58,173 nt of DNA. It comes from an uncultured Verrucomicrobiota bacterium (GTDB lineage: Bacteria > Verrucomicrobiota > Kiritimatiellia > SS1-B-03-39 > UBA6053). The notes under the pieces are model-generated. The model made no database searches and was not told the DNA's origin. It saw only the letters and a list, made by a program, of their open reading frames with translations. The DNA lies in the NCBI GenBank assembly GCA_937127435.1, contig CAKZLZ010000236.1, positions 1-58,173 of the forward strand. Direction: 5' to 3'. Shown piece by piece: positions 9,053 through 17,617 of the stretch (positions are counted from its first letter, which is position 1; each line of letters opens with the position of its first letter). The position numbers and the translations under genes are program-made.

Positions 9053-9064
9053 TTAGCATGCTAA
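9053..9064. promoter_or_regulatory. candidate MarR operator
   Basis: TTAGCATGCTAA is a perfect 12-bp palindrome 16 bases upstream of the marR-like start. Such short AT-flanked palindromes are typical MarR dimer sites. Evidence is position and symmetry only. Confidence 0.5.
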
Positions 9065-9189
9065 TACAAACGGCGGGGGTTCTGAAAAATTGCAGAGAAT
9101 ATGAAAAAAGATCTGAACGCCGATTGGAGGGGACGGGAAGGCCCCTGCCCCGAATGGTATCTTTATCTGGGTATTGAATATCCTGCACC

Positions 9190-9260
9190 AAGATCATCCG
9201 CCGGTGATTGCAGAATTCCTCGGCGCCTCCTCCCAGTCCGGGACGAATCTGATTATTTGA
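9190..9260 (+). pseudogene. second remnant of the DsrE2 gene tail, with internal deletion
   Basis: Bases 9190-9214 match 3640-3664 of the sulfur-transfer gene exactly. They are joined to a copy of that gene's last 50 bases, reading AEFLGASSQSGTNLII and a TGA. The join falls at a GCAGA shared by both parts, consistent with microhomology deletion. The terminal part resembles the remnant at 4143-4233 more than the intact gene, so both may come from a lost paralogue. It is not expressed as far as can be seen. Confidence 0.7.
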
Positions 9261-9361
9261 AGGACGAATGTTAAAAAGTACGGCCCACATCTGCAAGGGT
9301 TGACCCCACAGCCTACTCTGGCCTCTTTGCCCATTGGGGTTCGGGCGCACCCAGATGAATG

Positions 9362-9377
9362 ACCTTGAATTCAAGGT
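9362..9377. other. 16-bp perfect palindrome in a gene-free stretch
   Basis: ACCTTGAATTCAAGGT is self-complementary and lies between the DsrE2 remnant and the next gene. It could be a regulator site for the downstream gene, but nothing else supports that. The rest of 9261-9490 shows no other feature I can support. Confidence 0.25.
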
Positions 9378-9500
9378 ACTCGGACTGAATATAATTTCAT
9401 TGAGCGGTCTGCCGGAATATGGCAGGGAGCCTTCATGTTCACCTGTAACTTCTAATGAATTTCATATGCAAAATGTTATTGTGACAGAGGAGAAGAACCC

Positions 9501-10499
9501 ATGCGCAGTATAAATAATGTTACCACCATCCTTCAGATATTTCTTCTGGGGTGCTGCCTGCGTTCACACGCTCAGACGGTTCCCGCCAATGTGAAGACAA
9601 CTGTTTTTAAATTTGCATCAGTGGAGCAGGGTAAAAAACTGCTGACACAGCGGGACGCCTTTGTGCAAAGGATGAGCCCTTATGACCGGGCAGCCAGAAT
9701 GAAAACGGACCGCGGGACAAGCGAAGAGGACTATCTGCGGTTCGTCAGCGAGAATGTGTTGGCATGGGATGAGCAGGAGCAGGAGAAGCTGTCCGGGATA
9801 TTGGAAGAGATACAGTCATCCCTTCAGTCCGTCGTTGTTCCTTTTCCGCCAGTAGTTTGGGTGGTCAAAACCACAGGCAAAGAAGAGGGTAACGCACCCT
9901 ACACGCGCGGGATCACAATCGTGCTGCCCGCATCCATATTTGAAAAGCCGGTTGAACATCTTGAGCACACCCTCTATCACGAACTATTTCATATTGTAAG
10001 TCGCGCAAATCCGGACCTGAGGGAGAAGCTGTATAACGCAATCGGTTTTGAAAAAATAGAGGAGCTTGAATTCCCCAAAGAATTAGCATCCCGAAAGATC
10101 ACGAATCCGGACGCTCCAAAAAACGACCACTGTATCCGGATCCGGGCCGGGGGTGAATCCCGGTGGGCTGTGCCCATTCTTTTTTCCAGTACAGAAAAAC
10201 CAGATCTGGACCCGCAGTCTGTTTTTTTCGACAGTCTTCAGTTCACCTTCCTGATTGTTGAACGCACCCCCTCCTTCGAGAAGGTGACCCCAGTCTATAA
10301 TGACGGAAGCCTTTTCTTAGTGAATCCGGGGCAACTGACCGGTCTGTTTGAACAGATCGGACGCAATACAAATTACAACATCCATCCGGAGGAGGTTCTG
10401 GCGGACAATTTTGCCCTGTGTATGACAGGACAGACAGAGGTCCCCTCCCCCGATATTCTGGAAAAAATAAAATCGATCCTGGACCCCAAGGAAAAATAA
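9501..10499 (+). CDS. secreted HExxH putative metalloprotease, unknown family
   Basis: A 332-residue protein with an N-terminal signal sequence (LQIFLLGCCLRSHAQ). H160-E-L-F-H164 within LEHTLYHELFHIVSR is a zinc-protease motif. A downstream acidic segment HPEEVLADNFA (about 295-305) fits the third zinc ligand of a gluzincin. I do not recognise a named family. A purine-rich ribosome site (GAGGAGAAG) precedes the ATG. It stands alone between remnants, so there is no operon context. An inactive or structural role is possible if the zinc site is not formed. Confidence 0.7.
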   Translation: MRSINNVTTILQIFLLGCCLRSHAQTVPANVKTTVFKFASVEQGKKLLTQRDAFVQRMSPYDRAARMKTDRGTSEEDYLRFVSENVLAWDEQEQEKLSGILEEIQSSLQSVVVPFPPVVWVVKTTGKEEGNAPYTRGITIVLPASIFEKPVEHLEHTLYHELFHIVSRANPDLREKLYNAIGFEKIEELEFPKELASRKITNPDAPKNDHCIRIRAGGESRWAVPILFSSTEKPDLDPQSVFFDSLQFTFLIVERTPSFEKVTPVYNDGSLFLVNPGQLTGLFEQIGRNTNYNIHPEEVLADNFALCMTGQTEVPSPDILEKIKSILDPKEK

Positions 10500-10622
10500 A
10501 GGTCCATTCTGCGAATCGTTCACGACGCCCCGCGATTCGCATGCCAAGTTATCCTTGGATCCTTTACAGATTGAAATAATATGTATAGAATTTCAGATTA
10601 TCTTTACATATTATAAAAACGT

Positions 10623-11238
10623 GTAAAGACGAAACCTGTTCTCCGCAAGTTAGCTGAAGCTCACCGTCATCTAGCCGAATTGAAGGGAACCGCCGCCAAA
10701 GAAGTCGCGCGTTACGCAGCCGCCCTTCAGGAAGGTTACCGCCTGCTCAAGGAAAAGCATTTCATCACCGTTCCTCTGATTTTGGAGATTCAAAAAGTGC
10801 TGGAGAACAACCGTGCCGGTTTCCGTAAAGTCCCCGGCACCGCGCTGATTAACCAGAAAACGGGCGAAGAAGTTTATCAGCCTCCTCAGGACCCTGGGAA
10901 CCGTAAAGGCGATCCGTGACCTCATGCAGAGCACCAAACAGCAGCTGCGCAAGGAATATCCGCAGATGTACAGCCAGGATCTCCTCAACAATATGTTCCG
11001 ACATCCTTACACCAAAATTGCGCTTGTGATGCGCGACTTACATGTGTCCCGCCCCACCGCCACCGGGTACCTCGACAAACTGGCCGAAAGCAACTACCTG
11101 CAGAAAGAAAAATTTGGGCGAAGCAATTATTACATCAACCTCCCCCTGGTGAACTGCCTTATGGACACCCCGAACAGGCACCACCAACCCGAAAATTCCG
11201 CCCCCGAAATCAAAACTACCCCGGTCTCTAAGGAGTAG
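10623..11238 (+). pseudogene. Fic-family gene with the catalytic core deleted
   Basis: Frame one (about 10623-10918) reads KPVLRKLAEAHRHLAELKG and later GTALINQKTGEEVYQPPQDP, the N-terminal region of Fic/DOC proteins. After about 10890 the homology jumps to another frame (TVKAIRDLMQSTKQQLRKEYP) and continues through the C-terminal winged helix (KIALVMRDLHVSRPTATGYLDKLAESNYL) to a stop at 11238. The whole Fic domain with HPFxxGNGR is missing, and the join is out of frame. The product would lack AMP-transferase activity. An untruncated ATG-initiated N-terminus is also not evident. Confidence 0.8.
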
Positions 11239-11385
11239 CTTCCCAAAAAACCTTCGCCCATAAATCTTGGAATGGGTAAAAGCCCTTGCATTTCGTCATT
11301 TTCCAGATGCAAAAAACGATTCGGGCGTCGTGTTTTTGGGCTGATTGGATCTTGATCACTGCGGGACTGTACTCCTGCATCCCGC

Positions 11386-12267
11386 TCAGCCAATGGGCGT
11401 GATGTAGTACCGCTTGGAGACCCCTTCTATATCGTGATGGTAATAAAAACAGTCTGGATCCCCTTCTTCCACGGCGTGGATCAGGCGTGGCAGTTCCTCT
11501 TTGGTGATGATCGTGCGCACCATCGAAAAGGGTTGTTCGCTGTGACCTCCCACCCCGGCCTGCACCGTAAAGGTGCGGTGATCGAATGCATCCCGGATGG
11601 CTTTCCCCGTTTTGTGATGATCCCGGGTAATGACCGTGAACATGGTCAGCTGAAATTTCCGATATAGATTGTTCAACGTTTCCGATGAAGCAAAGATATA
11701 AATACAGGTGTACATCAGCGTATTCACCAGACTTTCAAAGTCCCCGTTCTTTAAGTAATCCATCAGCAGACCAAACAAGGTGGAGCCCACAGCCGCAACC
11801 ACCGCGATCATCCCTACCGGTTTGAGATACTTCATGGCAAAATAGGCGCCGAGAATATCCTCATCCCCGGTCGATCCCTGACTTCTGAATGCCAAAGCCT
11901 TGGCCACCCCGGCCAGCAATCCGCCAAATAAAACCAGGATAATACGTTCATTCTGCGGTTCGGGCTGGGCAAAATAAAACTCCGGCAGGAAAGCAAGAAA
12001 AAGAATGATCGTGGCGACCGTGAAAAATGACCGAATGGCAAATTTACGGCTGACTTTAAAAAAGGCAAACAGCAACAGGACCAACTGAAATACGGTGTAG
12101 AGCACAATAAAAACGGTGTAATTCTCGTAATAATACGACAGGGCCGACGCAATCCCTTCCGTCCCGGTCAGAACCACCTTGGAAGGAAGCACGAAATACT
12201 TCAGGGCAACCGCATAAATGAAGCCCCCTGACAGTATGAAAATGTAATCTTTTATATTTTTGATCAT
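11386..12267 (-). CDS. YitT-family integral membrane protein (DUF161 + DUF2179)
   Basis: A 293-residue protein with five to six hydrophobic segments in residues about 5-200 and a soluble C-terminal DUF2179 domain (LTMFTVITRDHHKTGKAIRDAF through SMVRTIITKEELPRLIHAV). That order is the YitT/YpjC arrangement; the biochemical function of the family is unknown. ATG at 12267 (MIKNIKDYIF) is preferred to an in-frame TTG seven codons earlier. It is a single leftward gene between the Fic remnant and a sulfatase. Confidence 0.88.
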   Translation of the reverse strand: MIKNIKDYIFILSGGFIYAVALKYFVLPSKVVLTGTEGIASALSYYYENYTVFIVLYTVFQLVLLLFAFFKVSRKFAIRSFFTVATIILFLAFLPEFYFAQPEPQNERIILVLFGGLLAGVAKALAFRSQGSTGDEDILGAYFAMKYLKPVGMIAVVAAVGSTLFGLLMDYLKNGDFESLVNTLMYTCIYIFASSETLNNLYRKFQLTMFTVITRDHHKTGKAIRDAFDHRTFTVQAGVGGHSEQPFSMVRTIITKEELPRLIHAVEEGDPDCFYYHHDIEGVSKRYYITPIG

Positions 12268-12398
12268 GATGAATGGTTGCGTGAACAATTTGCCTATTGC
12301 AAAGAGAATTCCATCATACGGGCTGTTGGAAAATTATGAAGCCGGTGTTTTCATTTTTTTCATTAGAAGTCTTCATGGGGTCAATCCACCAAAACGAA

Positions 12399-12422
12399 AA
12401 AGCCCGCTTTTCAGCAGGCTTT
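12399..12422 (-). terminator. rho-independent terminator after the large sulfatase gene
   Basis: Read leftward: AAAGCCTGCT, GAAA loop, AGCGGGCTTT followed by T residues. The 10-bp stem has one T-G wobble and starts 23 bases beyond the sulfatase stop. Confidence 0.85.
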
Positions 12423-12445
12423 CCCGTTTTTATTTTGATTCAGAT

Positions 12446-14962
12446 TTATTCGCTCGAAGAGTTATTGCGCATTGCACCTTCAAGTTTTTTAATGTCTGCA
12501 TCCGATAATTGCGGGCGGTCAATCACCAAGGTCAATTTGTCCAGCTTGGCGGTCAGCTTAAACGGAGGTTTGTAGTCTCCGTCGTCAATCCCGGTAAGAG
12601 AATCGGAGCCAATGTCAAAAGATTCATCCCACTGGAGAATCATGGGGATGGTCTTTTCCATTTTTTTACTGGCGACCTCTTTGCCGTCAACGGACAAAGT
12701 GCCGGTACCGGGACGTCCCAGACCGCTCATGTCGTTGTAGGCGAGTGTTCCGGCCCCAAGACCCTCATATTTGAAGTCAAACACCAGGGTATGTTTACCG
12801 GGAGCAAGTACGTCGGGACCTTCCCACTTGATGCGCTCGAGATCGAGCAAGTTCCAAGTGAAGACCGGTTTTCCTTTGAGCAGATAAAACCCATATCCGG
12901 TAAAACGACCGCCGGAAGTTACAATCATTCCTTCTGCACCCCCTTCAGGTACGGTAATTTCCGCCGTGAAAGTGTAGGAAGCATTGAGAATAGCGGGCGA
13001 GTCACCTTGAGGCAACCCGATCATTGGATGCTTATAGACGAATTCGGTCCGCCCGGCCGTAATGTTCGGACGGGGAGCAATGAGCCGGGTGCCTGCAGAG
13101 GCGTCCATGGGGAAGACATTGTATTTCTTTGCTTCCTCAATGAACATTGCTTTCATTTCAACAAGTTTGTCGGGGTGCTCTTTGGCCAGATCCTTGGTTT
13201 GTGAAAAATCCTGGTTCAGATTATATAGCTGAAGAACCTGATTGTTAAGAGGATCCGTATTGGCGGCGCCAAAAGCTTCCCAGGGGGCGCGATTGACTTT
13301 GGTGCTCAACAACCACCCTTCGTGATAAAGAGCCCACTGACCCATCATTTCAAAATACTGGGTAGTGTGTTGCGTAGGCGCTTGAGCATTTTCCTTTTTA
13401 AAAGTGTAAGCCAGGCTGGTACCTTCGACGGGGGCTTGGGGGATACCATCCACTTCTTCGGGAGCCGTGATCCCGGAGGCTTCAAGAATGGTAGGCACAA
13501 TATCAATTACGTGGCAGAATTGCTCGCGCAGACCGCCTTGTTCATCAATACCTGCGGGCCAGGAAATGGCCATGTTCTGTCGAATCCCCCCCAATCTGGA
13601 TCCATTTTGCTTAAACCAGTCAAACGGCGTATCAAAGGCCCAGGACCATCCGGCGGACATATGATTGTAGGTTTCTTCGGTTCCCCAAACATCGTACCAT
13701 TTTAACTGCGTTTCTGCCGGCATCATATTTACGCCGTTGAAAAAAGCGACTTCATTGGGAGTTCCCAGAGGTCCGCCTTCAGCACTGGTGCCGTTGTCTC
13801 CGTTGATATAAATAATCAGCGTATTCTCCAGCTTACCCATATCTTCCACGGCCTGAATGACACGACCAATTTCGTGATCACTGTAAGCGGAATAAGCTGC
13901 GAAAATTTCAACTTGTTTGATAAAAAGTTTCTTTTCATCATCACTGCATTTATCCCAGGGCTTGAGCAAATCGTCGGGCCAGGGAGCCAGTTGGGTATCT
14001 TGAGGGATCACGCCCAGTTTTTTCTGGTTTGCAAAAATTTCTTCACGAAGTTTTTCGTATCCCTCGTCGAAAAGATGCATATCATGGATCTTTTTCACCC
14101 ATTCTTTGGTGGGATGATGCGGTGCGTGGGTGGCTCCGGGCGCATATTTGACAAAGAAGGGTTTATTGGGAGCAATCTGATTGAGCTTTTGAAGATGGTC
14201 GATGGCATCATCGGCCATGGCTGTAACCAAGTTCCATCCCGCCTGCCCTTCAAAGGGATAAATTTGAGTGGTGTTGCGGAACAGGTTGGGTTGCCATTGG
14301 TTGGCATCTCCACCGACAAACCCGTAGAAATATTCAAAGCCCAAACCGGTGGGCCAAAGATTAAAAGGACCCGCTGCACTGGCCGCAAAAGCAGGGACAT
14401 TATGATCTTTTCCAAACCATGAGGTGGCGTAGCCATTGTCGAGAAGTATGCGACCGATCGTGGCTTTGTCTTTACCAATAATGCTGTTATAGCCGGGGAA
14501 TCCGGTTGACTGTTCGGAAATGACACCGAAACCGGCAGAATGATGATTGCGACCCGTAATGAGTGCCGCCCGGGTGGGAGAGCAAAGCGCGGTAGAGTGT
14601 ATGTTATTATAACGTAAACCCGCACTCGCAACCCGATCCATGGCTGGTGTGGGAATAACGCCTCCAAAAGTACTGGGAACACCGAAGCCGGAGTCATCCG
14701 TAATAATGAGCAAAACATTGGGTGCAGATTTTGCAGGGGCAATCGTAGGAGCCCACCAAGCTTTGGAACTGAAGGCATCGTTTTTAATCACGCCGCCGAA
14801 TTCCGGATCCGGAGCGGGAAGTTGCTTACCGCTAATATGAACCGTGGCAGAAGGAGAACCCGGAGTCCCGGTTATTTCTTGCGCAAAAAGGGAAGTGCCG
14901 GGCACTAAAATCCCCGCAAACAGGAAAAAGCCCCGTATCCATGTTTTCATCATTCTTTTCAT
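12446..14962 (-). CDS. large secreted arylsulfatase (CSPTR type)
   Basis: An 838-residue S1 sulfatase with a Sec signal (about residues 8-28). The modification motif is C127-S-P-T-R131 and the calcium-binding Asp pair lies at 89-90. The catalytic domain spans about 80-610; the C-terminal 220 residues look like an all-beta, lectin-like module (FTAEITVPEGGAEGMIVTSGG). The ATG at 14962 is chosen because GGAAGG lies 6 bases upstream; an in-frame GTG at 15004 is less likely. It would desulfate aryl or carbohydrate sulfates outside the cytoplasm. It is monocistronic and ends in a terminator. Confidence 0.92.
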   Translation of the reverse strand: MKRMMKTWIRGFFLFAGILVPGTSLFAQEITGTPGSPSATVHISGKQLPAPDPEFGGVIKNDAFSSKAWWAPTIAPAKSAPNVLLIITDDSGFGVPSTFGGVIPTPAMDRVASAGLRYNNIHSTALCSPTRAALITGRNHHSAGFGVISEQSTGFPGYNSIIGKDKATIGRILLDNGYATSWFGKDHNVPAFAASAAGPFNLWPTGLGFEYFYGFVGGDANQWQPNLFRNTTQIYPFEGQAGWNLVTAMADDAIDHLQKLNQIAPNKPFFVKYAPGATHAPHHPTKEWVKKIHDMHLFDEGYEKLREEIFANQKKLGVIPQDTQLAPWPDDLLKPWDKCSDDEKKLFIKQVEIFAAYSAYSDHEIGRVIQAVEDMGKLENTLIIYINGDNGTSAEGGPLGTPNEVAFFNGVNMMPAETQLKWYDVWGTEETYNHMSAGWSWAFDTPFDWFKQNGSRLGGIRQNMAISWPAGIDEQGGLREQFCHVIDIVPTILEASGITAPEEVDGIPQAPVEGTSLAYTFKKENAQAPTQHTTQYFEMMGQWALYHEGWLLSTKVNRAPWEAFGAANTDPLNNQVLQLYNLNQDFSQTKDLAKEHPDKLVEMKAMFIEEAKKYNVFPMDASAGTRLIAPRPNITAGRTEFVYKHPMIGLPQGDSPAILNASYTFTAEITVPEGGAEGMIVTSGGRFTGYGFYLLKGKPVFTWNLLDLERIKWEGPDVLAPGKHTLVFDFKYEGLGAGTLAYNDMSGLGRPGTGTLSVDGKEVASKKMEKTIPMILQWDESFDIGSDSLTGIDDGDYKPPFKLTAKLDKLTLVIDRPQLSDADIKKLEGAMRNNSSSE

Positions 14963-15181
14963 AATATTCCTTCCAATAGTTCTGGTTTTAATTCTCAAGT
15001 ACACTCCTCAAGTACTGTGCACAGAGTTCTAATTTCCCACCCGGATCGGAATATATCAAGCATTTAGAAATCATATATAATTCACCCTTTGTCCCTCCTC
15101 CTATTCGCATCCCGTCGAAGCCTTTCATCTCAGCGAGATCGAATGATTGACAAAACAAAGAGGCCAAGGGAAGAGTCCCTT

Positions 15182-15883
15182 ATGACTTCTTTTGTAAAAA
15201 GCATGGCGTCGCAGACGGCATTTCCGAAAAAGCTTTATACCCGTCCGGCCTTAAAAAAATACTTTCTGGAACACGCGGGGATTCCGGATTGGTTGTTGGC
15301 GCGCTGCCAGAAAGAAGGAGGAGATCTTGCCGAAACCCTGGCCCGTTGTTGGCCACAGGAAGGTCCGGGGCTGGGAGAGGAAGCTGAGGGTTTTATAAAG
15401 AACTCCCTGCCCGGGTTAACAGATCCGGACCGGTTGCGGGCGTGCTGGGATTTATGTAAAACCCCGGAACGGATTTGGGTGAACCGGCTGTTGCTGGGCT
15501 ATGTTCCCCCTGTTCTTCCCGTCGCAGCGGATCCCTCCCTCCCCCGCAAACAGATTCAAGCCGAATTGATGTACGCCCTGTTCAGCGGCGATGCCGAATA
15601 CAGTTTTGGGCTACAAAGAGGGCTCGATCTGGTGGTCTTTGCCCGGATATCCGTCACCGACCCGGAAATGAACGCTCAACTCCAAAAGTATATCGACAAA
15701 AATACGACCCTGAAAAAAGGGCCGGTTCGGGAGGTGGCCCGGGGATTGGTGGGGGTCATCAGCTATACCGGGCTGACAACCTCCGCCCGCCACAAATCAG
15801 GTTTAAAAGTGGAGGGCGCCCAGTTGGAAAGCCTGTTTCCTCCCGGAGGACTGTGGCAGGCGGATGCCTTTACCCAGCTTTAA
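15182..15883 (+). CDS. ATP-dependent DNA ligase remnant lacking the adenylation domain
   Basis: An intact 233-codon frame that reads as two ends of an ATP-dependent DNA ligase. About residues 15-110 match the N-terminal DNA-binding domain (AGIPDWLLARCQKEGGDLAETLARC, IWVNRLLLG). From about residue 125 it continues directly with the C-terminal OB-fold (RKQIQAELMYALFSGDAEYSFG, then PVREVARG and RHKSG). The nucleotidyltransferase domain between them, with the K-x-D-G lysine that binds AMP, is absent. The protein cannot be a ligase on its own. It is either an in-frame deletion pseudogene or a DNA-binding derivative. In-frame starts also occur at 15143 and, as TTG, at 15089. Confidence 0.75.
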   Translation: MTSFVKSMASQTAFPKKLYTRPALKKYFLEHAGIPDWLLARCQKEGGDLAETLARCWPQEGPGLGEEAEGFIKNSLPGLTDPDRLRACWDLCKTPERIWVNRLLLGYVPPVLPVAADPSLPRKQIQAELMYALFSGDAEYSFGLQRGLDLVVFARISVTDPEMNAQLQKYIDKNTTLKKGPVREVARGLVGVISYTGLTTSARHKSGLKVEGAQLESLFPPGGLWQADAFTQL

Positions 15884-16019
15884 TATGCAGACTTTTCGAT
15901 ATATAAGGAAGATGAATGGTCGACTTTTTATATTTGACGGGTACCTGCTAATATACTCAATTGAGATCATTCAACTTTCGTACTGAAATTTACCTAACTC
16001 CCATACAGACGGGTCGTTT

Positions 16020-17159
16020 ATGAAAACCATTTTCCATTTCATTCTTTTAGCATGCCTCTCGCTTGGCCTCCAGGCAGGTGACGACAGATTTAAACCGCAA
16101 ACCGCCGGTGCCAGGGTCGGTACCTGGACAACAGATCTCGCGGCCGCGGACACTTTATATGCCCGTGAAAAAAATGTGCCGATGCTGATCTGGTTTTCCG
16201 GTTTGGACTGGAATGCACCGGATAAAATTTTCCTGGAACAAATCGCTCTGAGCAAAGAATGGCAGAATTACGCCAAAGACAGACTCATTTTAATCAATGT
16301 CGACAACAGCAAAAAATTATTTCTGGATGACCAGAATGAACCCACCACCGACAAAAACCTAACCCTGGCAAGAATGTATGGCATCAAAACTTTGCCCACT
16401 TTCGCTTTGGTTATGGGGGAACAGGAAAAGCTCGTTGCCCAAGAGCTGCAGTATGATTTCGACGACAGCCCGGCCGCATTCATCGAAAAATTAGAAAATT
16501 TGAAACGAAGAATTGCCGGTACTTTGCCCGCACCGGTTCAGGCGGCAGCCCCTCAGGAGACGAGAACGAGTTCCCCGGCTCCTGCCCAACCGGTACAATC
16601 CCAATACGTTTCAAGAGAAAGCAGCAGCACGACCCGGGGTTTAAGAACCGATGCCCGGAACTGGTTCCGTCCCTACGACAGCAATTTTAATCAGGATGAT
16701 TGGAAAAGCCTGGTTGAATTCCGGGAGTCTTTCTCTGAAATGATGAATTCCCTCAACCGGACCTTGTCCCCGGAAGAAAAAAGAAACCAGGCTTCCCGTA
16801 AATTTGCAACTTTCCGAATAGAAATGGGCGTGAATATCCTCACCTTTATTGATCTCCCCGTCAGCTATTCCGCAATTACCACCATTCTGGGAGATGAACT
16901 GCTCAAATCTTTCCCCGAAGATCAAAGAAGCCGTTACGTCTTAAGCGAACTGTTAATTTTTTCAGAGGGCCGCGCCCTAAAGCTCGCGGATTCGAGTGAT
17001 CTGTCGAATCCCAGAGTCGTGGAAGAAATTATTTCCAGCACCCTGATTTCCACCCTGAAATACTGGTCCACGGACGAACGGCTCAAAAGCACCTTCGGCC
17101 CCCTGCGCTTTAACGACCTCGATGCCATCATCGAATCGATTCTGAACGCATTGGAGTAG
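16020..17159 (+). CDS. secreted thioredoxin-fold protein without the CxxC motif
   Basis: A 379-residue protein with signal peptide MKTIFHFILLACLSLGLQAG. Residues about 40-165 form a thioredoxin_7/DUF255-like domain: AREKNVPMLIWFSGLDWNAPDKIF, then LILINVDNS and the cis-proline segment IKTLPTFALV. Where active family members have C-x-x-C, it has W-N-A-P, so it is unlikely to be an oxidoreductase. After a Pro/Ala/Gln-rich linker (about 170-200), the remaining 180 residues are helical and unrecognised. It stands alone. Confidence 0.7.
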   Translation: MKTIFHFILLACLSLGLQAGDDRFKPQTAGARVGTWTTDLAAADTLYAREKNVPMLIWFSGLDWNAPDKIFLEQIALSKEWQNYAKDRLILINVDNSKKLFLDDQNEPTTDKNLTLARMYGIKTLPTFALVMGEQEKLVAQELQYDFDDSPAAFIEKLENLKRRIAGTLPAPVQAAAPQETRTSSPAPAQPVQSQYVSRESSSTTRGLRTDARNWFRPYDSNFNQDDWKSLVEFRESFSEMMNSLNRTLSPEEKRNQASRKFATFRIEMGVNILTFIDLPVSYSAITTILGDELLKSFPEDQRSRYVLSELLIFSEGRALKLADSSDLSNPRVVEEIISSTLISTLKYWSTDERLKSTFGPLRFNDLDAIIESILNALE

Positions 17160-17174
17160 AAAGCGCGTTTGGCC

Positions 17175-17591
17175 TTAAAAGATGTAGAGCATCAAGTACA
17201 CCAGTACCCCGGTGACACTCACATAGACCCAAACCGGCCATACCCATCGCACAAGTTTCACGTGCAGGGTAAAACGTTTGGTGAAGGCCGACCAGGCAAC
17301 CGCCACAATGAAAGGCACTTGAACGGCGGCCAATAAAATATGCGGGAACAGAACCAGAAAGTAGATGATGCGCATGATCCCGGTCCCGTCATATTTTTGC
17401 GGGCTCCCCACCACAAAGTGGTAATACAGGTAGCTGGCCAGAAACAAAGCGGATGTGACCAGCGCACAAATCATCATTTTCGAATGTACCCTTACGTTTC
17501 CACGCTTTACGTAGTACCGGCCTAACAGCAGGAAAATCAACGCGATGAGGTTCAAAGTGGCATTCAATGTGGGAAGCGGATTGTCGGGCAT
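17175..17591 (-). CDS. DUF420-family membrane protein
   Basis: A 138-residue protein with four hydrophobic segments (about 8-25, 38-60, 72-98, 115-136). It carries the DUF420/YozB pattern: GRYYVKRGNVRVHSKMMICALVTSALFLASYLYYHF and HILLAAVQVPFIV. Family members are often linked with heme-copper oxidase biogenesis, but none of those genes is nearby. Its start is back to back with the endonuclease-like gene, leaving about 26 bases for divergent promoters. Confidence 0.85.
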   Translation of the reverse strand: MPDNPLPTLNATLNLIALIFLLLGRYYVKRGNVRVHSKMMICALVTSALFLASYLYYHFVVGSPQKYDGTGIMRIIYFLVLFPHILLAAVQVPFIVAVAWSAFTKRFTLHVKLVRWVWPVWVYVSVTGVLVYLMLYIF

Positions 17592-17617
17592 AAATTTTTG
17601 TGGTTAAAGTTCGGCAC

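Noticed and set aside
11270..11360. Terminator hairpin after the YitT-family gene
   Set aside because: AAAACGA/TCGTGTTTT can pair only weakly around a G-rich loop; not strong enough to call.
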